NCBI GenBank assembly: GCA_964543235.1 | Contig: CAZIXE010000056.1 | Location: 1-23,837, forward strand | Length of the DNA stretch: 23,837 nt | Origin: JANMMJ01 sp964543235 | GTDB taxonomy: Bacteria; Pseudomonadota; Alphaproteobacteria; Rhizobiales; Aestuariivirgaceae | Reading direction: 5' to 3' | Part shown: piece after piece, positions 1 to 6,951 of the stretch | Numbering within the stretch: the first letter of the stretch is position 1 | How the letters are laid out: each line of letters opens with the position of its first letter | The notes under the pieces: model-generated | The model's input: only the letters and a program-made list of their open reading frames with translations | What the model was told of the DNA's origin: nothing | Database searches by the model: none | Program-made: the position numbers and the translations under genes

Positions 1-1
1 C

Positions 2-91
2 TGGCGGAGAGGGAGGGATTCGAACCCCCGGTACGGTTACCCGTACTCCGCATTTCGAGTGCGGCGCGATCGACCACTCTGCCACCTCTCC
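2..91 (-). tRNA. tRNA-Ser(CGA)
   Basis: Read on the minus strand, this folds as a class II tRNA. The 7-bp acceptor stem pairs GGAGAGG with CCTCTCC, followed by discriminator G and an encoded CCA. The anticodon stem CCGCA/TGCGG encloses the loop CTCGAAA with anticodon CGA (plus positions 55-57), which reads the serine codon UCG. A long variable arm and a T-loop GTTCGAATC are present, as expected for tRNA-Ser. It is complete within the window. Confidence 0.97.
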
Positions 92-125
92 GCAAGAAGG
101 ACGTCCGTGCCGTGGTCCGGGCCGT

Positions 126-154
126 GACATAGCGAATGGCGCTGCGCTTCTCAA
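126..154 (-). promoter_or_regulatory. putative promoter of tRNA-Ser
   Basis: Minus strand TTGAGA (149-154), a 17-nt spacer, then TATGTC (126-131). The predicted start lies about 30 nt upstream of the tRNA 5' end. The -35 is good and the -10 is weak (3 of 6 matches), so this is a position-supported guess. Confidence 0.35.
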
Positions 155-236
155 CCCCATTGTGGCGCGGCTCCTGCGCCCGGTTATGAAAGGCATGCCG
201 GTGTCGCGCAGGTCCCGGGCATGGTCGTGGCAGGCC

Positions 237-260
237 GCTGAAATTGCGTCGGATTTCAGC
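237..260. repeat. 8-bp inverted repeat upstream of rplU
   Basis: GCTGAAAT (237-244) and ATTTCAGC (253-260) are perfect reverse complements with an 8-nt loop. There is no T-tract on either side, so it does not look like a standard intrinsic terminator. It lies between the divergent tRNA-Ser and rplU promoters and could be a protein-binding site or an RNA hairpin. Confidence 0.5.
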
Positions 261-280
261 CGCGTGCGGGGCCGGCTGGC

Positions 281-295
281 AGGCCGTTGCGGCCT
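281..295. repeat. 6-bp inverted repeat abutting the rplU -35
   Basis: AGGCCG (281-286), a TTG loop, and CGGCCT (290-295). The last base is also the first T of the TTGACA box at 295-300. A short palindrome at this place could be an operator, but it is GC-rich and could also be chance. Confidence 0.35.
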
Positions 296-323
296 TGACA
301 GGGGCGGGCCTGTCTCCTAGAAG
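295..323 (+). promoter_or_regulatory. putative promoter of rplU-rpmA
   Basis: A perfect TTGACA (295-300) is followed by a 17-nt spacer and TAGAAG (318-323), a 4-of-6 match to the -10 consensus. Transcription would begin near 330, leaving a leader of about 120 nt before the rplU ATG, long enough for leader-based control of ribosomal protein synthesis. Confidence 0.5.
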
Positions 324-452
324 CCCGGCACCGGCGAGGCGGATAGGCCGCACTCGCCCAGAATTCGCTGCCCCAGGCCAAAGCGAGATCAGCAAAGCCC
401 GCCGCCATCCGGCTGCGGCGCCGATGGGCGCGGAAACGAAAAGGACGAGATC

Positions 453-1094
453 ATGTACGCAGTCATCAAGACCGGCGGCAAGCAATACCGCGTTGCGCCC
501 AATGACAAGATCCAGGTCGAGAAACTGCCGGGCGCCGCCGGCGACCAGATCGAATTTGCCCAGGTGCTGATGGTGTCAAATGGTGGCAGCGTCGAGATCG
601 GCGCGCCGTTCGTGGCCGGTGCGACGGTGGTGGGCGAGATTGCCGGCCAGGAGCGCGGGCCGCATGTGACCATCTTCAAGAAGCGCCGGCGCAAGCATTA
701 CCGGCGCAAGAACGGCCACCGCCAGGACCTCACCTCGGTGACGATCACCGAGATCCTGACCGGCGGGGCCAGGCCGGACAAGAAGGCGGCTGCTCCGCGC
801 GCCATGGCCAAGGTCGCCGCCGAAACCGCGCCTGCCGAAGCCGCCAAGCCGGATGACATTTCGCTCATCGGCGGCATCGGCCCCAAGATCCTCAAGGGCC
901 TCGCCGACATGGGCATCACGACCTTTGCCCAGATCGCCGCCTGGACGCCGGAGGAGGTCGAGCGGGTCGAGACCGAATTGAAGCAGAAGGGCCGCGTGGC
1001 CCGCGAGGAATGGATCGAACAGGCCAGGGACCTGATGGCCGGCAAGCCGCCGCGCGCCAAATCCGACAAGGCCCGTTCCAAGGACAAGGAGTAG
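453..1094 (+). CDS. rplU: 50S ribosomal protein L21 with C-terminal helix-hairpin-helix extension
   Basis: Large-subunit ribosomal protein that binds 23S rRNA. The first ~102 residues are canonical L21 (MYAVIKTGGKQYRV start, the basic KKRRRKHYRRKNGHRQ segment near residues 75-90, then a TxVxIxxI end). An Ala/Lys/Glu-rich linker follows, and then about 80 extra residues containing IGGIGPKILKGLADMGI (around residue 137), a helix-hairpin-helix type fold often seen attached to rhizobial L21. At 213 aa it is twice the ~103 aa of E. coli L21. The ATG is preceded by AAAGGACGA at suitable spacing. rpmA starts 4 nt downstream, giving the usual L21-L27 operon. The function of the tail is unknown; extra nucleic-acid contact is an inference from the HhH motif. 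Confidence 0.97.
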   Translation: MYAVIKTGGKQYRVAPNDKIQVEKLPGAAGDQIEFAQVLMVSNGGSVEIGAPFVAGATVVGEIAGQERGPHVTIFKKRRRKHYRRKNGHRQDLTSVTITEILTGGARPDKKAAAPRAMAKVAAETAPAEAAKPDDISLIGGIGPKILKGLADMGITTFAQIAAWTPEEVERVETELKQKGRVAREEWIEQARDLMAGKPPRAKSDKARSKDKE

Positions 1095-1098
1095 TCCC

Positions 1099-1365
1099 AT
1101 GGCTCACAAGAAAGCAGGCGGCTCATCGCGCAACGGCCGCGACACGGCAGGCCGCCGTCTCGGCGTCAAGCATTTCGGCGGCGAGAGCGTGATCCCGGGC
1201 AACATCATCGTGCGGCAGCGCGGCACCAAGTGGCACCCGGGCACGGGTGTCGGCCTCGGCCGCGATCACACGATCTTCGCCACAGTGGCCGGAAGGGTGT
1301 CGTTCCGCACGTCGAAAGATGACAAGACGGTGGTTTCGGTCATTCCGGTTCCGGCCGGCGAATAG
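1099..1365 (+). CDS. rpmA: 50S ribosomal protein L27
   Basis: 88-aa ribosomal protein whose flexible N-terminus reaches the peptidyl transferase centre. The start MAHKKAGGSSRNGRD and the segment GRRLGVKHFGGE are diagnostic for L27, and the length is normal for the family. It follows rplU by 4 nt and is presumably co-transcribed with it. The N-terminus begins directly with MAHKK, so there is no extra cleaved leader of the Firmicutes type. Confidence 0.98.
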   Translation: MAHKKAGGSSRNGRDTAGRRLGVKHFGGESVIPGNIIVRQRGTKWHPGTGVGLGRDHTIFATVAGRVSFRTSKDDKTVVSVIPVPAGE

Positions 1366-1389
1366 GCTGGACCCGGCTGTTGCCGGCCA
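1353..1389 (+). terminator. possible hairpin at the end of rpmA
   Basis: GGCCGGC (1353-1359) and GCCGGCC (1383-1389) form a 7-bp perfect stem around a 23-nt loop and overlap the rpmA stop. No T-run follows, so termination is uncertain. Confidence 0.25.
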
Positions 1390-1450
1390 TCCCGATCAGG
1401 CGGAGAGATGATGGCGCATCGTCTCGCCGTTGCGGTTTGACGAAACCGGC

Positions 1451-2008
1451 ATGCAGCGTATCGAGACGCCGCGGCTGATCCTCAGGTCCTGGCAGGACGG
1501 CGATGCCGTGCCGCTGGCAAAAGCCATCAACGACTTTCGCATTGCCCGCACCACGGCGCGCATTCCCTGGCCATATACGCTTGACGATGCCCTGGTTTTC
1601 CAGCGCCAGCTCGCATGCGCCGCGCCGCCATCGCGGTTCCTGGTCATGACCGAGAAGATTTCGGGAAACCAGCCGATCGGCGGGATCGGGCTCGATGCCG
1701 ACGACACGGGTGCAGCGGCGGAGATCGGCTACTGGCTGGCGGTGCCGTGGTGGGGCAGGGGCCTCGGCTATGAAGCGGCGGCGGCACTGTGCAACTGGGC
1801 CTTTACCGGCCGCGGCTGCGATCGCCTCTACGCCCGCTACCGGCACGGCAACGAGGCGTCGCGACGCATCCTCGACCGGCTCGGCTTCCGGCTGATCGGC
1901 CATGCGATGGCCCCGTCACGGGCCGAAGCCCGGCTAACGCCGACGGCGTGCCTCGAACTGACGTGGCGCGAGTGGCGGCGCAGCCCGCCGCTCAGAACAC
2001 GCGGTTGA
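1451..2008 (+). CDS. GNAT family N-acetyltransferase (RimJ/RimL type)
   Basis: Predicted acetyl-CoA-dependent N-acetyltransferase; the substrate is unknown. The N-terminus MQRIETPRLILRSW is the typical start of the RimJ/RimL-like subgroup, which modifies ribosomal proteins or small molecules. The acetyl-CoA binding region is GYWLAVPWWGRGLGYEAA (about residues 90-107), followed by the ASRRILDRLGF helix-turn typical of the fold. I chose the ATG at 1451 (185 aa) because the family motif starts there; a TTG at 1430 would add 7 residues. No clear Shine-Dalgarno is visible. A GNAT gene between rpmA and obgE is common in Hyphomicrobiales. The 3' end overlaps the convergent transglycosylase gene by 17 bp. 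Confidence 0.9.
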   Translation: MQRIETPRLILRSWQDGDAVPLAKAINDFRIARTTARIPWPYTLDDALVFQRQLACAAPPSRFLVMTEKISGNQPIGGIGLDADDTGAAAEIGYWLAVPWWGRGLGYEAAAALCNWAFTGRGCDRLYARYRHGNEASRRILDRLGFRLIGHAMAPSRAEARLTPTACLELTWREWRRSPPLRTRG

Positions 2009-2594
2009 CGTATTTCTTCACGAGCTTTTTGCGGCCGAGCCCGCCATTGTGCTTCGAGGCAGCGAGCTTGAGATTGCCGCGCGACGACTTGATGGCGAGT
2101 GACAGGTGGCGCAACCCGTATTGCACATTGGTGCTGGCGTTGTAGAGGCCCTTGCAGGAACCGCGATAGCCGATGCCCTTGGCGGTGGTGCATTTCAGCT
2201 GGAACACACCGATTTCACCAACGCTGCCGCGGGCATTGGGGTTGTACCCGGATTCCACATGGGCGATGCGCAGGGCGAACCAGGTTGGCACGCCGTAACC
2301 TGGCGCCATCTTCTTGATGAGCGCCATGACATGACTGCGGGTGGCGGCGCTAGCACTGTGCCGTTTCGAGAGGCGTGCGTATTTCCGGCTGCTCTTGTAG
2401 TTTTTGGAGAAACGCTTGGCGCCATGCTTTCCGACAATCAGGCCCTTCGTGGAGTAGCTCTGCCTTGCGGTTATTTTTTTTAATGTTGTAGAAATGCAAC
2501 GCTCATTGTTGCTGCATTTGGCTTCGGCTGGGGAAGTGTGGATGGTAATGACCAAGAATACAAAAACTATTGCACCACAGATCGACTTTAGCAC
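1992..2594 (-). CDS. secreted SLT-type lytic transglycosylase
   Basis: Predicted peptidoglycan lytic transglycosylase, which cleaves the MurNAc-GlcNAc bond to give 1,6-anhydro ends. Residues 1-25 are a signal peptide ending SPAEA, so it should act in the periplasm. Residues 26-95 are a very basic linker. Residues 96-200 are the SLT domain: catalytic Glu114 in AHVESGYNP, then GEIGVFQLK and SKHNGGLG, which match the ES, GLMQ and YNAG motifs of the family. The GTG start at 2594 is supported by GAGGGG 9 nt upstream. At 200 aa it is a small single-domain enzyme. The first ~120 bases of the gene and the upstream DNA are much more AT-rich than the neighbours, which may reflect transfer or expression requirements. 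It converges on the GNAT gene. Confidence 0.88.
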   Translation of the reverse strand: MLKSICGAIVFVFLVITIHTSPAEAKCSNNERCISTTLKKITARQSYSTKGLIVGKHGAKRFSKNYKSSRKYARLSKRHSASAATRSHVMALIKKMAPGYGVPTWFALRIAHVESGYNPNARGSVGEIGVFQLKCTTAKGIGYRGSCKGLYNASTNVQYGLRHLSLAIKSSRGNLKLAASKHNGGLGRKKLVKKYVNRVF

Positions 2595-2899
2595 TGCTTA
2601 ACACCCCTCAGACTGACTCGATGCGATTGACCCCGATTTGGCGTCTCCCCGGCCAATTCTCCCCTGTCGTGTGATTATTATTTGTGGGGCTGACTCAATG
2701 AGTTTCTTGTCGGAATTGTGGCATCGTTAACTTTACGTAAATCAAAGTGCGAAGTGCTTTCAGCCGGCCGCGGGGTGGGGTGTCGGAGAGGCCGAAGCTG
2801 CCGTCCGATGGTGCAGCCGGCCCCGGTCTCTTCCGGCACAGATCAGCCCGGTGGAAAACCCCTTCGCAGAACTCAGTGTCATGCTCTAGAAGGCGCGAC
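2595..2899. other. AT-rich intergenic region between the transglycosylase gene and obgE
   Basis: About 300 bases without a convincing gene. It should hold the divergent promoters. Toward obgE a weak pair is TTGTGG (2716-2721), 16 nt, TAAATC (2738-2743). TTAA-N7-TAAA at 2727-2741 is one base off a CtrA full site. On the minus strand a TAATAAT lies upstream of the transglycosylase gene but without a good -35. The half nearest obgE returns to high GC and may be the obgE leader; an in-frame upstream extension of obgE there has no similarity to Obg. Confidence 0.4.
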
Positions 2900-3946
2900 A
2901 TGAAGTTTCTCGATCAGGCGAAGGTCTATGTGCGCTCCGGTGACGGCGGTGCCGGCAGCGTGTCGTTCCGGCGCGAGAAGTTCATTGAATTCGGCGGACC
3001 TGACGGCGGCGACGGCGGCCGCGGCGGCGATGTCTGGGCGGAGGCGGTCGACGGCCTTAATACGCTGATCGACTACCGCTATCAGCAGCATTTCAAGGCC
3101 AGAGCCGGCGGCCATGGCGCCGGGCGGCTCAAGGCCGGGGCCAATGCCGAAGACGTCGTGCTGCGGGTGCCGGCCGGCACGCAGATCTTCGAAGAAGACA
3201 ATGAGACGCTGATTGCCGATCTGGCGAAGACCGGCGACCGGGTGTTGCTGGCGCGCGGCGGCAACGGCGGCTTCGGCAACGCACACTTCAAATCGTCGAC
3301 CAATCGGGCGCCGCGCCATGCCAATCCGGGCCTGCCGGGGCAGGAGCGATGGATCTGGCTCAGGCTCAAGCTCATTGCCGACGCCGGCATCGTCGGCTTG
3401 CCCAATGCCGGCAAGTCGACGTTCCTGGCCGCCGTCTCGGCGGCGCGGCCCAAAGTGGCGGACTATCCCTTCACGACACTGACCCCGAGCCTCGGCGTGG
3501 TGCGGGTAGGGACGGCCAGCTTCGTCCTGGCCGATATCCCCGGCCTCATCGCGGGCGCTCATGAGGGGCACGGGCTCGGTACGCGGTTTCTCGGCCATAT
3601 CGAGCGCTGCGTGGTGCTCCTGCATCTTATCGACGCGCTGCAGGACGATCCGGTTGCTGCCTACCGGACGATCCGCAAGGAGCTCAAGGCCTATGGCGGC
3701 GGGCTGGCGGCGAAGCCCGAACTCGTCGCTTTCAGCAAAATCGACAGTCTGAGCGCTGCGGACCTGGCCGGCAAGATCCGGGATTTCAAGGCACGAATCC
3801 GCAAGACGCCACTTGCCGTCTCGGCGGCAACTGGCGCGGGCGTCGACCAGGTCGTCAAGGCGTTGTTCAGGGAAGTTGACAAGAAGCGCCGTGGCGGCGA
3901 TGCGGCTGCGAAAGGGGTGCGTGTCGCGGCGGAGTGGCGGCCATGA
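2900..3946 (+). CDS. obgE: GTPase Obg/CgtA
   Basis: Essential ribosome-associated GTPase involved in 50S maturation and stress and cell-cycle control. It starts MKFLDQAKVYVRSGDGGAG, and the glycine-rich Obg fold fills residues 1-158. The G domain follows: G1 GLPNAGKS (about 166-173), G2 in the FTTLTPSLG segment, G3 DIPGLIAGAHEG, G4 SKID (in place of NKxD, a common alphaproteobacterial form), G5 SAATGAG. The 348-aa product ends shortly after the G domain and lacks the OCT domain of Bacillus Obg. The reading frame is open 51 codons upstream, but the Obg family starts at the ATG at 2900. The stop codon overlaps the proB start (ATGA), indicating translational coupling. Confidence 0.97.
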   Translation: MKFLDQAKVYVRSGDGGAGSVSFRREKFIEFGGPDGGDGGRGGDVWAEAVDGLNTLIDYRYQQHFKARAGGHGAGRLKAGANAEDVVLRVPAGTQIFEEDNETLIADLAKTGDRVLLARGGNGGFGNAHFKSSTNRAPRHANPGLPGQERWIWLRLKLIADAGIVGLPNAGKSTFLAAVSAARPKVADYPFTTLTPSLGVVRVGTASFVLADIPGLIAGAHEGHGLGTRFLGHIERCVVLLHLIDALQDDPVAAYRTIRKELKAYGGGLAAKPELVAFSKIDSLSAADLAGKIRDFKARIRKTPLAVSAATGAGVDQVVKALFREVDKKRRGGDAAAKGVRVAAEWRP

Positions 3947-5067
3947 GCGAGCGCCTCAAGTCAAGCCGGCGGCTCGTCGTCAAGGTCGGATCAGCACTTC
4001 TGGTGGACCCGGCAACCGGCACGGTGCGCGCGGCCTGGCTCGACTCGCTCAGCGCCGACCTGGTGGCCGCCAAGGCGCGCGGGGCGGAAGTCATCGTGGT
4101 GTCGTCGGGGGCGATTGCGCTGGGACGGCGGTCGCTCAAGTTCGGTCGCGGCGATCTCAAGCTCGAGGAGAAACAGGCCGCCGCCGCGGTGGGGCAGATT
4201 GCGCTGGCGCAGGCCTGGTCGGCGTCGCTGGCCCAATCCGGTGGCGTGGCAGCGCAGATCCTGGTGACGCTGACCGACACGGAGGAGCGGCGGCGCTACC
4301 TCAATGCGCGCGCGACGCTCACCACCCTGCTGCGGCGCGGTGCGATCCCGGTGATCAACGAAAATGACACGGTGGCCACGACGGAAATCCGCTACGGCGA
4401 CAATGACCGGCTGGCGGCGCGGGTCGCCTCAATGATGTCCGCCGACTGCCTGGTGCTGCTGTCCGACATTGACGGGCTCTACACGGCGCCGCCCGGCCGG
4501 GCCGGCGCTGCCTTCGTGCCGGAAGTGACCGAGATTACGCCGGAAATCGAGGCGATGGCAGGGAGATCCGGGTCGGCAATCGGATCGGGCGGCATGGTTA
4601 CCAAGCTCGAGGCGGCGAAAATTGCGCTGGCGGCCGGCTGCCACATGGTGATTGCCGCGGGCCATGGCCTGCATCCGCTGCGGCGGATCGAGCAAGGCGA
4701 GCGCTGCAGCTGGTTTCTGGCCAGTTCAACGCCGCTCCTGGCCCGCAAGCGCTGGATTGCCGGGTCGCTTGTGCCGATGGGACGGCTGATCGTCGATCAG
4801 GGGGCGGCCGGCGCCCTGGCGCAAGGCAAGAGCCTGCTGCCGGCGGGAGTGCGCAGGGTGGAGGGAAGTTTTGCGCGGGGTGATGCGGTCGCGATCATCG
4901 CCGACAGCGGCCAGGAGATCGCCCGCGGACTGGTCGCCTACGACATCGTGGACGCGCAGCGCATTGCCGGCAAAAAGACCGGAGAAATCGAGGCCGCGCT
5001 GGGCTATCGTGGCCGCGACGAGATCGTCCATCGTGACGACATGGTGATCATGGGAGCTTCGGCATGA
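3943..5067 (+). CDS. proB: glutamate 5-kinase
   Basis: Cytosolic enzyme that phosphorylates L-glutamate with ATP, the first and usually proline-inhibited step of proline synthesis. The amino acid kinase domain (about residues 8-255) carries VVKVGSALL near the N-terminus, VVSSGAIALG, and NENDTVATTEIRYGDNDRLAA. The last ~100 residues match a PUA domain (IVDQGAAGAL... FARGDAVAI). The 374-aa length fits the two-domain form. I chose ATG 3943, which overlaps the obgE stop as ATGA with GGAG 9 nt upstream, over the in-frame GTG at 3934. Its stop overlaps the proA start in the same way, so obgE-proB-proA-nadD should be one coupled operon. Confidence 0.97.
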   Translation: MSERLKSSRRLVVKVGSALLVDPATGTVRAAWLDSLSADLVAAKARGAEVIVVSSGAIALGRRSLKFGRGDLKLEEKQAAAAVGQIALAQAWSASLAQSGGVAAQILVTLTDTEERRRYLNARATLTTLLRRGAIPVINENDTVATTEIRYGDNDRLAARVASMMSADCLVLLSDIDGLYTAPPGRAGAAFVPEVTEITPEIEAMAGRSGSAIGSGGMVTKLEAAKIALAAGCHMVIAAGHGLHPLRRIEQGERCSWFLASSTPLLARKRWIAGSLVPMGRLIVDQGAAGALAQGKSLLPAGVRRVEGSFARGDAVAIIADSGQEIARGLVAYDIVDAQRIAGKKTGEIEAALGYRGRDEIVHRDDMVIMGASA

Positions 5068-6338
5068 ACGAGATGGCCCCGGCGGTACGGGATTCCCTGA
5101 TGGCGATCGGCCGGGCGGCGCGCGATGCCGCCCGGCAACTGGCCCTGATACCGGCGGCACAGAAGGACGAGGCGCTGCGGGCCATGGCGGCGGAAATCCG
5201 CCGTGACGCCGGTCTGATCGCCGGCGAGAATGCGCGCGATGTCGCCGACGCTCGGGCCAAGGGACTCAAAGGCTCATTCGTCGACCGGTTGACGCTGACG
5301 GCGGAGCGTATCGAGGCGATGGCAGGCGGTCTCGAAGACATCGCCGGCCTCGCCGACCCCGTCGGCGCGGTGATGGCCTCCTGGACGCGTCCCAATGGGC
5401 TGGTCATTTCGCGGGTCAGGGTGCCGATCGGGGTGATCGGCGTGATTTACGAGAGCCGGCCCAATGTCACGGCGGATGCAGGCGCATTGTGCATGAAATC
5501 CGGCAATGCCGCCGTCCTGCGCGGTGGCTCCGACAGCCTGCGATCGTCTGGCGTCATTGTTGCGACGCTGCAGCGTGGTCTGGCGGCAGCAGGCGTCCCG
5601 CCGGCGGCGATTCAGATGGTGCCGGTGGCCGACCGGGCGGCCGTCGGACTGATGCTGGAAGGCCTCGGCGGCCTGATCGACCTGATTGTGCCGCGCGGCG
5701 GCAAGAGCCTCGTGGCGCGGGTGCAGGGCGAAGCCCGGGTCCCGGTATTCGCCCATCTCGAGGGCATCTGCCATGTCTATGTCGACAAGGCGGCCGATCC
5801 CGGGATGGCGCAGAAAATCGTGCTCAATGCCAAGATGCGGCGGACCGGCATTTGCGGTGCAGCCGAGACAGTGCTGATCGACAGGAAGGCCGCCGCAAGC
5901 CAGCTTGGCGGGATTGTCCGTATGCTGATTGATGCCGGCTGCGAGGTGCGCGGCGACGATGAAGCGCAGGCTGCCGATCCGCGGGTCAAGCCGGCATCGG
6001 AAGCGGACTGGTCGACGGAGTATCTGGACGCGATCGTTTCGGTGAAAGTGGTCGACGGGATTGATGCGGCGATGACACATATCGCGCGCTACGGCTCGCA
6101 GCATACCGATGCCATCGTCACCGAAGACGACGCGGCCGCCAGCCGGTTCCTGAGGGAAGTCGACAGCGCCATTGTGCTGCACAATGCCTCGACGCAATTC
6201 GCCGACGGAGGCGAGTTCGGATTCGGTGCCGAGATCGGCATCGCGACGGGCAAGCTGCATGCCCGGGGGCCGGTGGGGATCGAGCAGCTCACCACATTCA
6301 AGTACCAGGTGCGCGGAACGGGACAAGTCAGGCCGTGA
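5064..6338 (+). CDS. proA: gamma-glutamyl phosphate reductase
   Basis: NADPH-dependent reductase that converts glutamyl 5-phosphate to glutamate 5-semialdehyde, the step after ProB in proline synthesis. It belongs to the aldehyde dehydrogenase superfamily. Diagnostic segments are GVIGVIYESRPNVTADA, the nucleotide-binding NAAVLRGGSDS, PRGGKSLVARVQ, and the catalytic Cys264 in KMRRTGICGAAET. The C-terminal STQFADGGEFGFGAEIGI and GPVGIEQLTTFKY are also canonical. The 424-aa length is normal. Start and stop overlap proB (ATGA) and nadD (GTGA), so the adjacent steps are made together. Confidence 0.98.
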   Translation: MNEMAPAVRDSLMAIGRAARDAARQLALIPAAQKDEALRAMAAEIRRDAGLIAGENARDVADARAKGLKGSFVDRLTLTAERIEAMAGGLEDIAGLADPVGAVMASWTRPNGLVISRVRVPIGVIGVIYESRPNVTADAGALCMKSGNAAVLRGGSDSLRSSGVIVATLQRGLAAAGVPPAAIQMVPVADRAAVGLMLEGLGGLIDLIVPRGGKSLVARVQGEARVPVFAHLEGICHVYVDKAADPGMAQKIVLNAKMRRTGICGAAETVLIDRKAAASQLGGIVRMLIDAGCEVRGDDEAQAADPRVKPASEADWSTEYLDAIVSVKVVDGIDAAMTHIARYGSQHTDAIVTEDDAAASRFLREVDSAIVLHNASTQFADGGEFGFGAEIGIATGKLHARGPVGIEQLTTFKYQVRGTGQVRP

Positions 6339-6940
6339 TTTCCTTGCCGCCGTTCGGGCCTGGCCAGCGCATTGGGCTGTTCGGCGGCTCGTTCAATCCG
6401 GCACATGTCGGTCACCGGGCGGTGGCGCTTTATGCGTTGAAGCGGCTGCAACTGGACTGGGTGTGGTGGCTGGTATCGCCGCAGAACCCGCTCAAGAACG
6501 CACTCGACTATGACGACTACGCGAAGCGCTTCAGCGAAACGCGGCGCGTCGCCCGGCATCCGCGCTTCGTGGTCAGCGACATCGAGCAACAGATCGCCAG
6601 CCGCAACACCGCCCAGACCCTGCGGGCCATGGCACCGCTGTTCCGGCTCGGCAGGTTCGTGTGGATCATGGGGGCCGACAGTTTCGCCGACCTGCACCGC
6701 TGGCATGACTGGACCGACATAGCCGGGACGCTGCCATTGGCCATACTGGCAAGGCCCGGCTACTCGATCCGGGCCCTCAACGGGGTTGCCGCACATCGCT
6801 TCGCGCGCTACCGCTTGCCGGGCGGCGCGGCGGGATTGCTGCCGCACCGGCCGGCGCCGGCCTGGGCGTTCGTGCCGATGCCGCTCCGCAAGGAAAGCTC
6901 GACGGCAATCCGCGCCAGGCGCAATGGCCGATCAACCTGA
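6335..6940 (+). CDS. nadD: nicotinate-nucleotide adenylyltransferase
   Basis: Transfers AMP from ATP to nicotinate mononucleotide to make deamido-NAD, a required step of NAD synthesis. The nucleotidyltransferase motif GGSFNPAHVGH sits at residues 17-27. WIMGADSFADLHRWHDW and the C-terminal SSTAIRAR (the ISSTxIR signature) complete the family pattern. The 201-aa length is normal. Start is GTG at 6335, sharing the GTGA overlap with the proA stop. In many Hyphomicrobiales nadD is followed by rsfS and rlmH, but here the next gene is on the opposite strand 7 bp away, so the conserved cluster ends here. Confidence 0.95.
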   Translation: MISLPPFGPGQRIGLFGGSFNPAHVGHRAVALYALKRLQLDWVWWLVSPQNPLKNALDYDDYAKRFSETRRVARHPRFVVSDIEQQIASRNTAQTLRAMAPLFRLGRFVWIMGADSFADLHRWHDWTDIAGTLPLAILARPGYSIRALNGVAAHRFARYRLPGGAAGLLPHRPAPAWAFVPMPLRKESSTAIRARRNGRST

Positions 6941-6951
6941 AGGCGCTTCAG
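6937..6951. terminator. small hairpin between convergent nadD and the RraB-like gene
   Basis: CTGAAG (6937-6942), a GCG loop, and CTTCAG (6946-6951) form a perfect 6-bp stem covering both stop codons. It has no T-tract. It is a candidate bidirectional terminator element only by position. Confidence 0.3.

Noticed and set aside
2727..2741. TTAA-N7-TAAA, a near CtrA box upstream of obgE
   Set aside because: One mismatch in a short AT-rich patch where such matches arise easily; not reported as a site, unlike the exact match before rpoD.
2747..2899. 51-codon upstream extension of obgE
   Set aside because: No Obg similarity before MKFLDQAKV; Obg proteins start at that Met.
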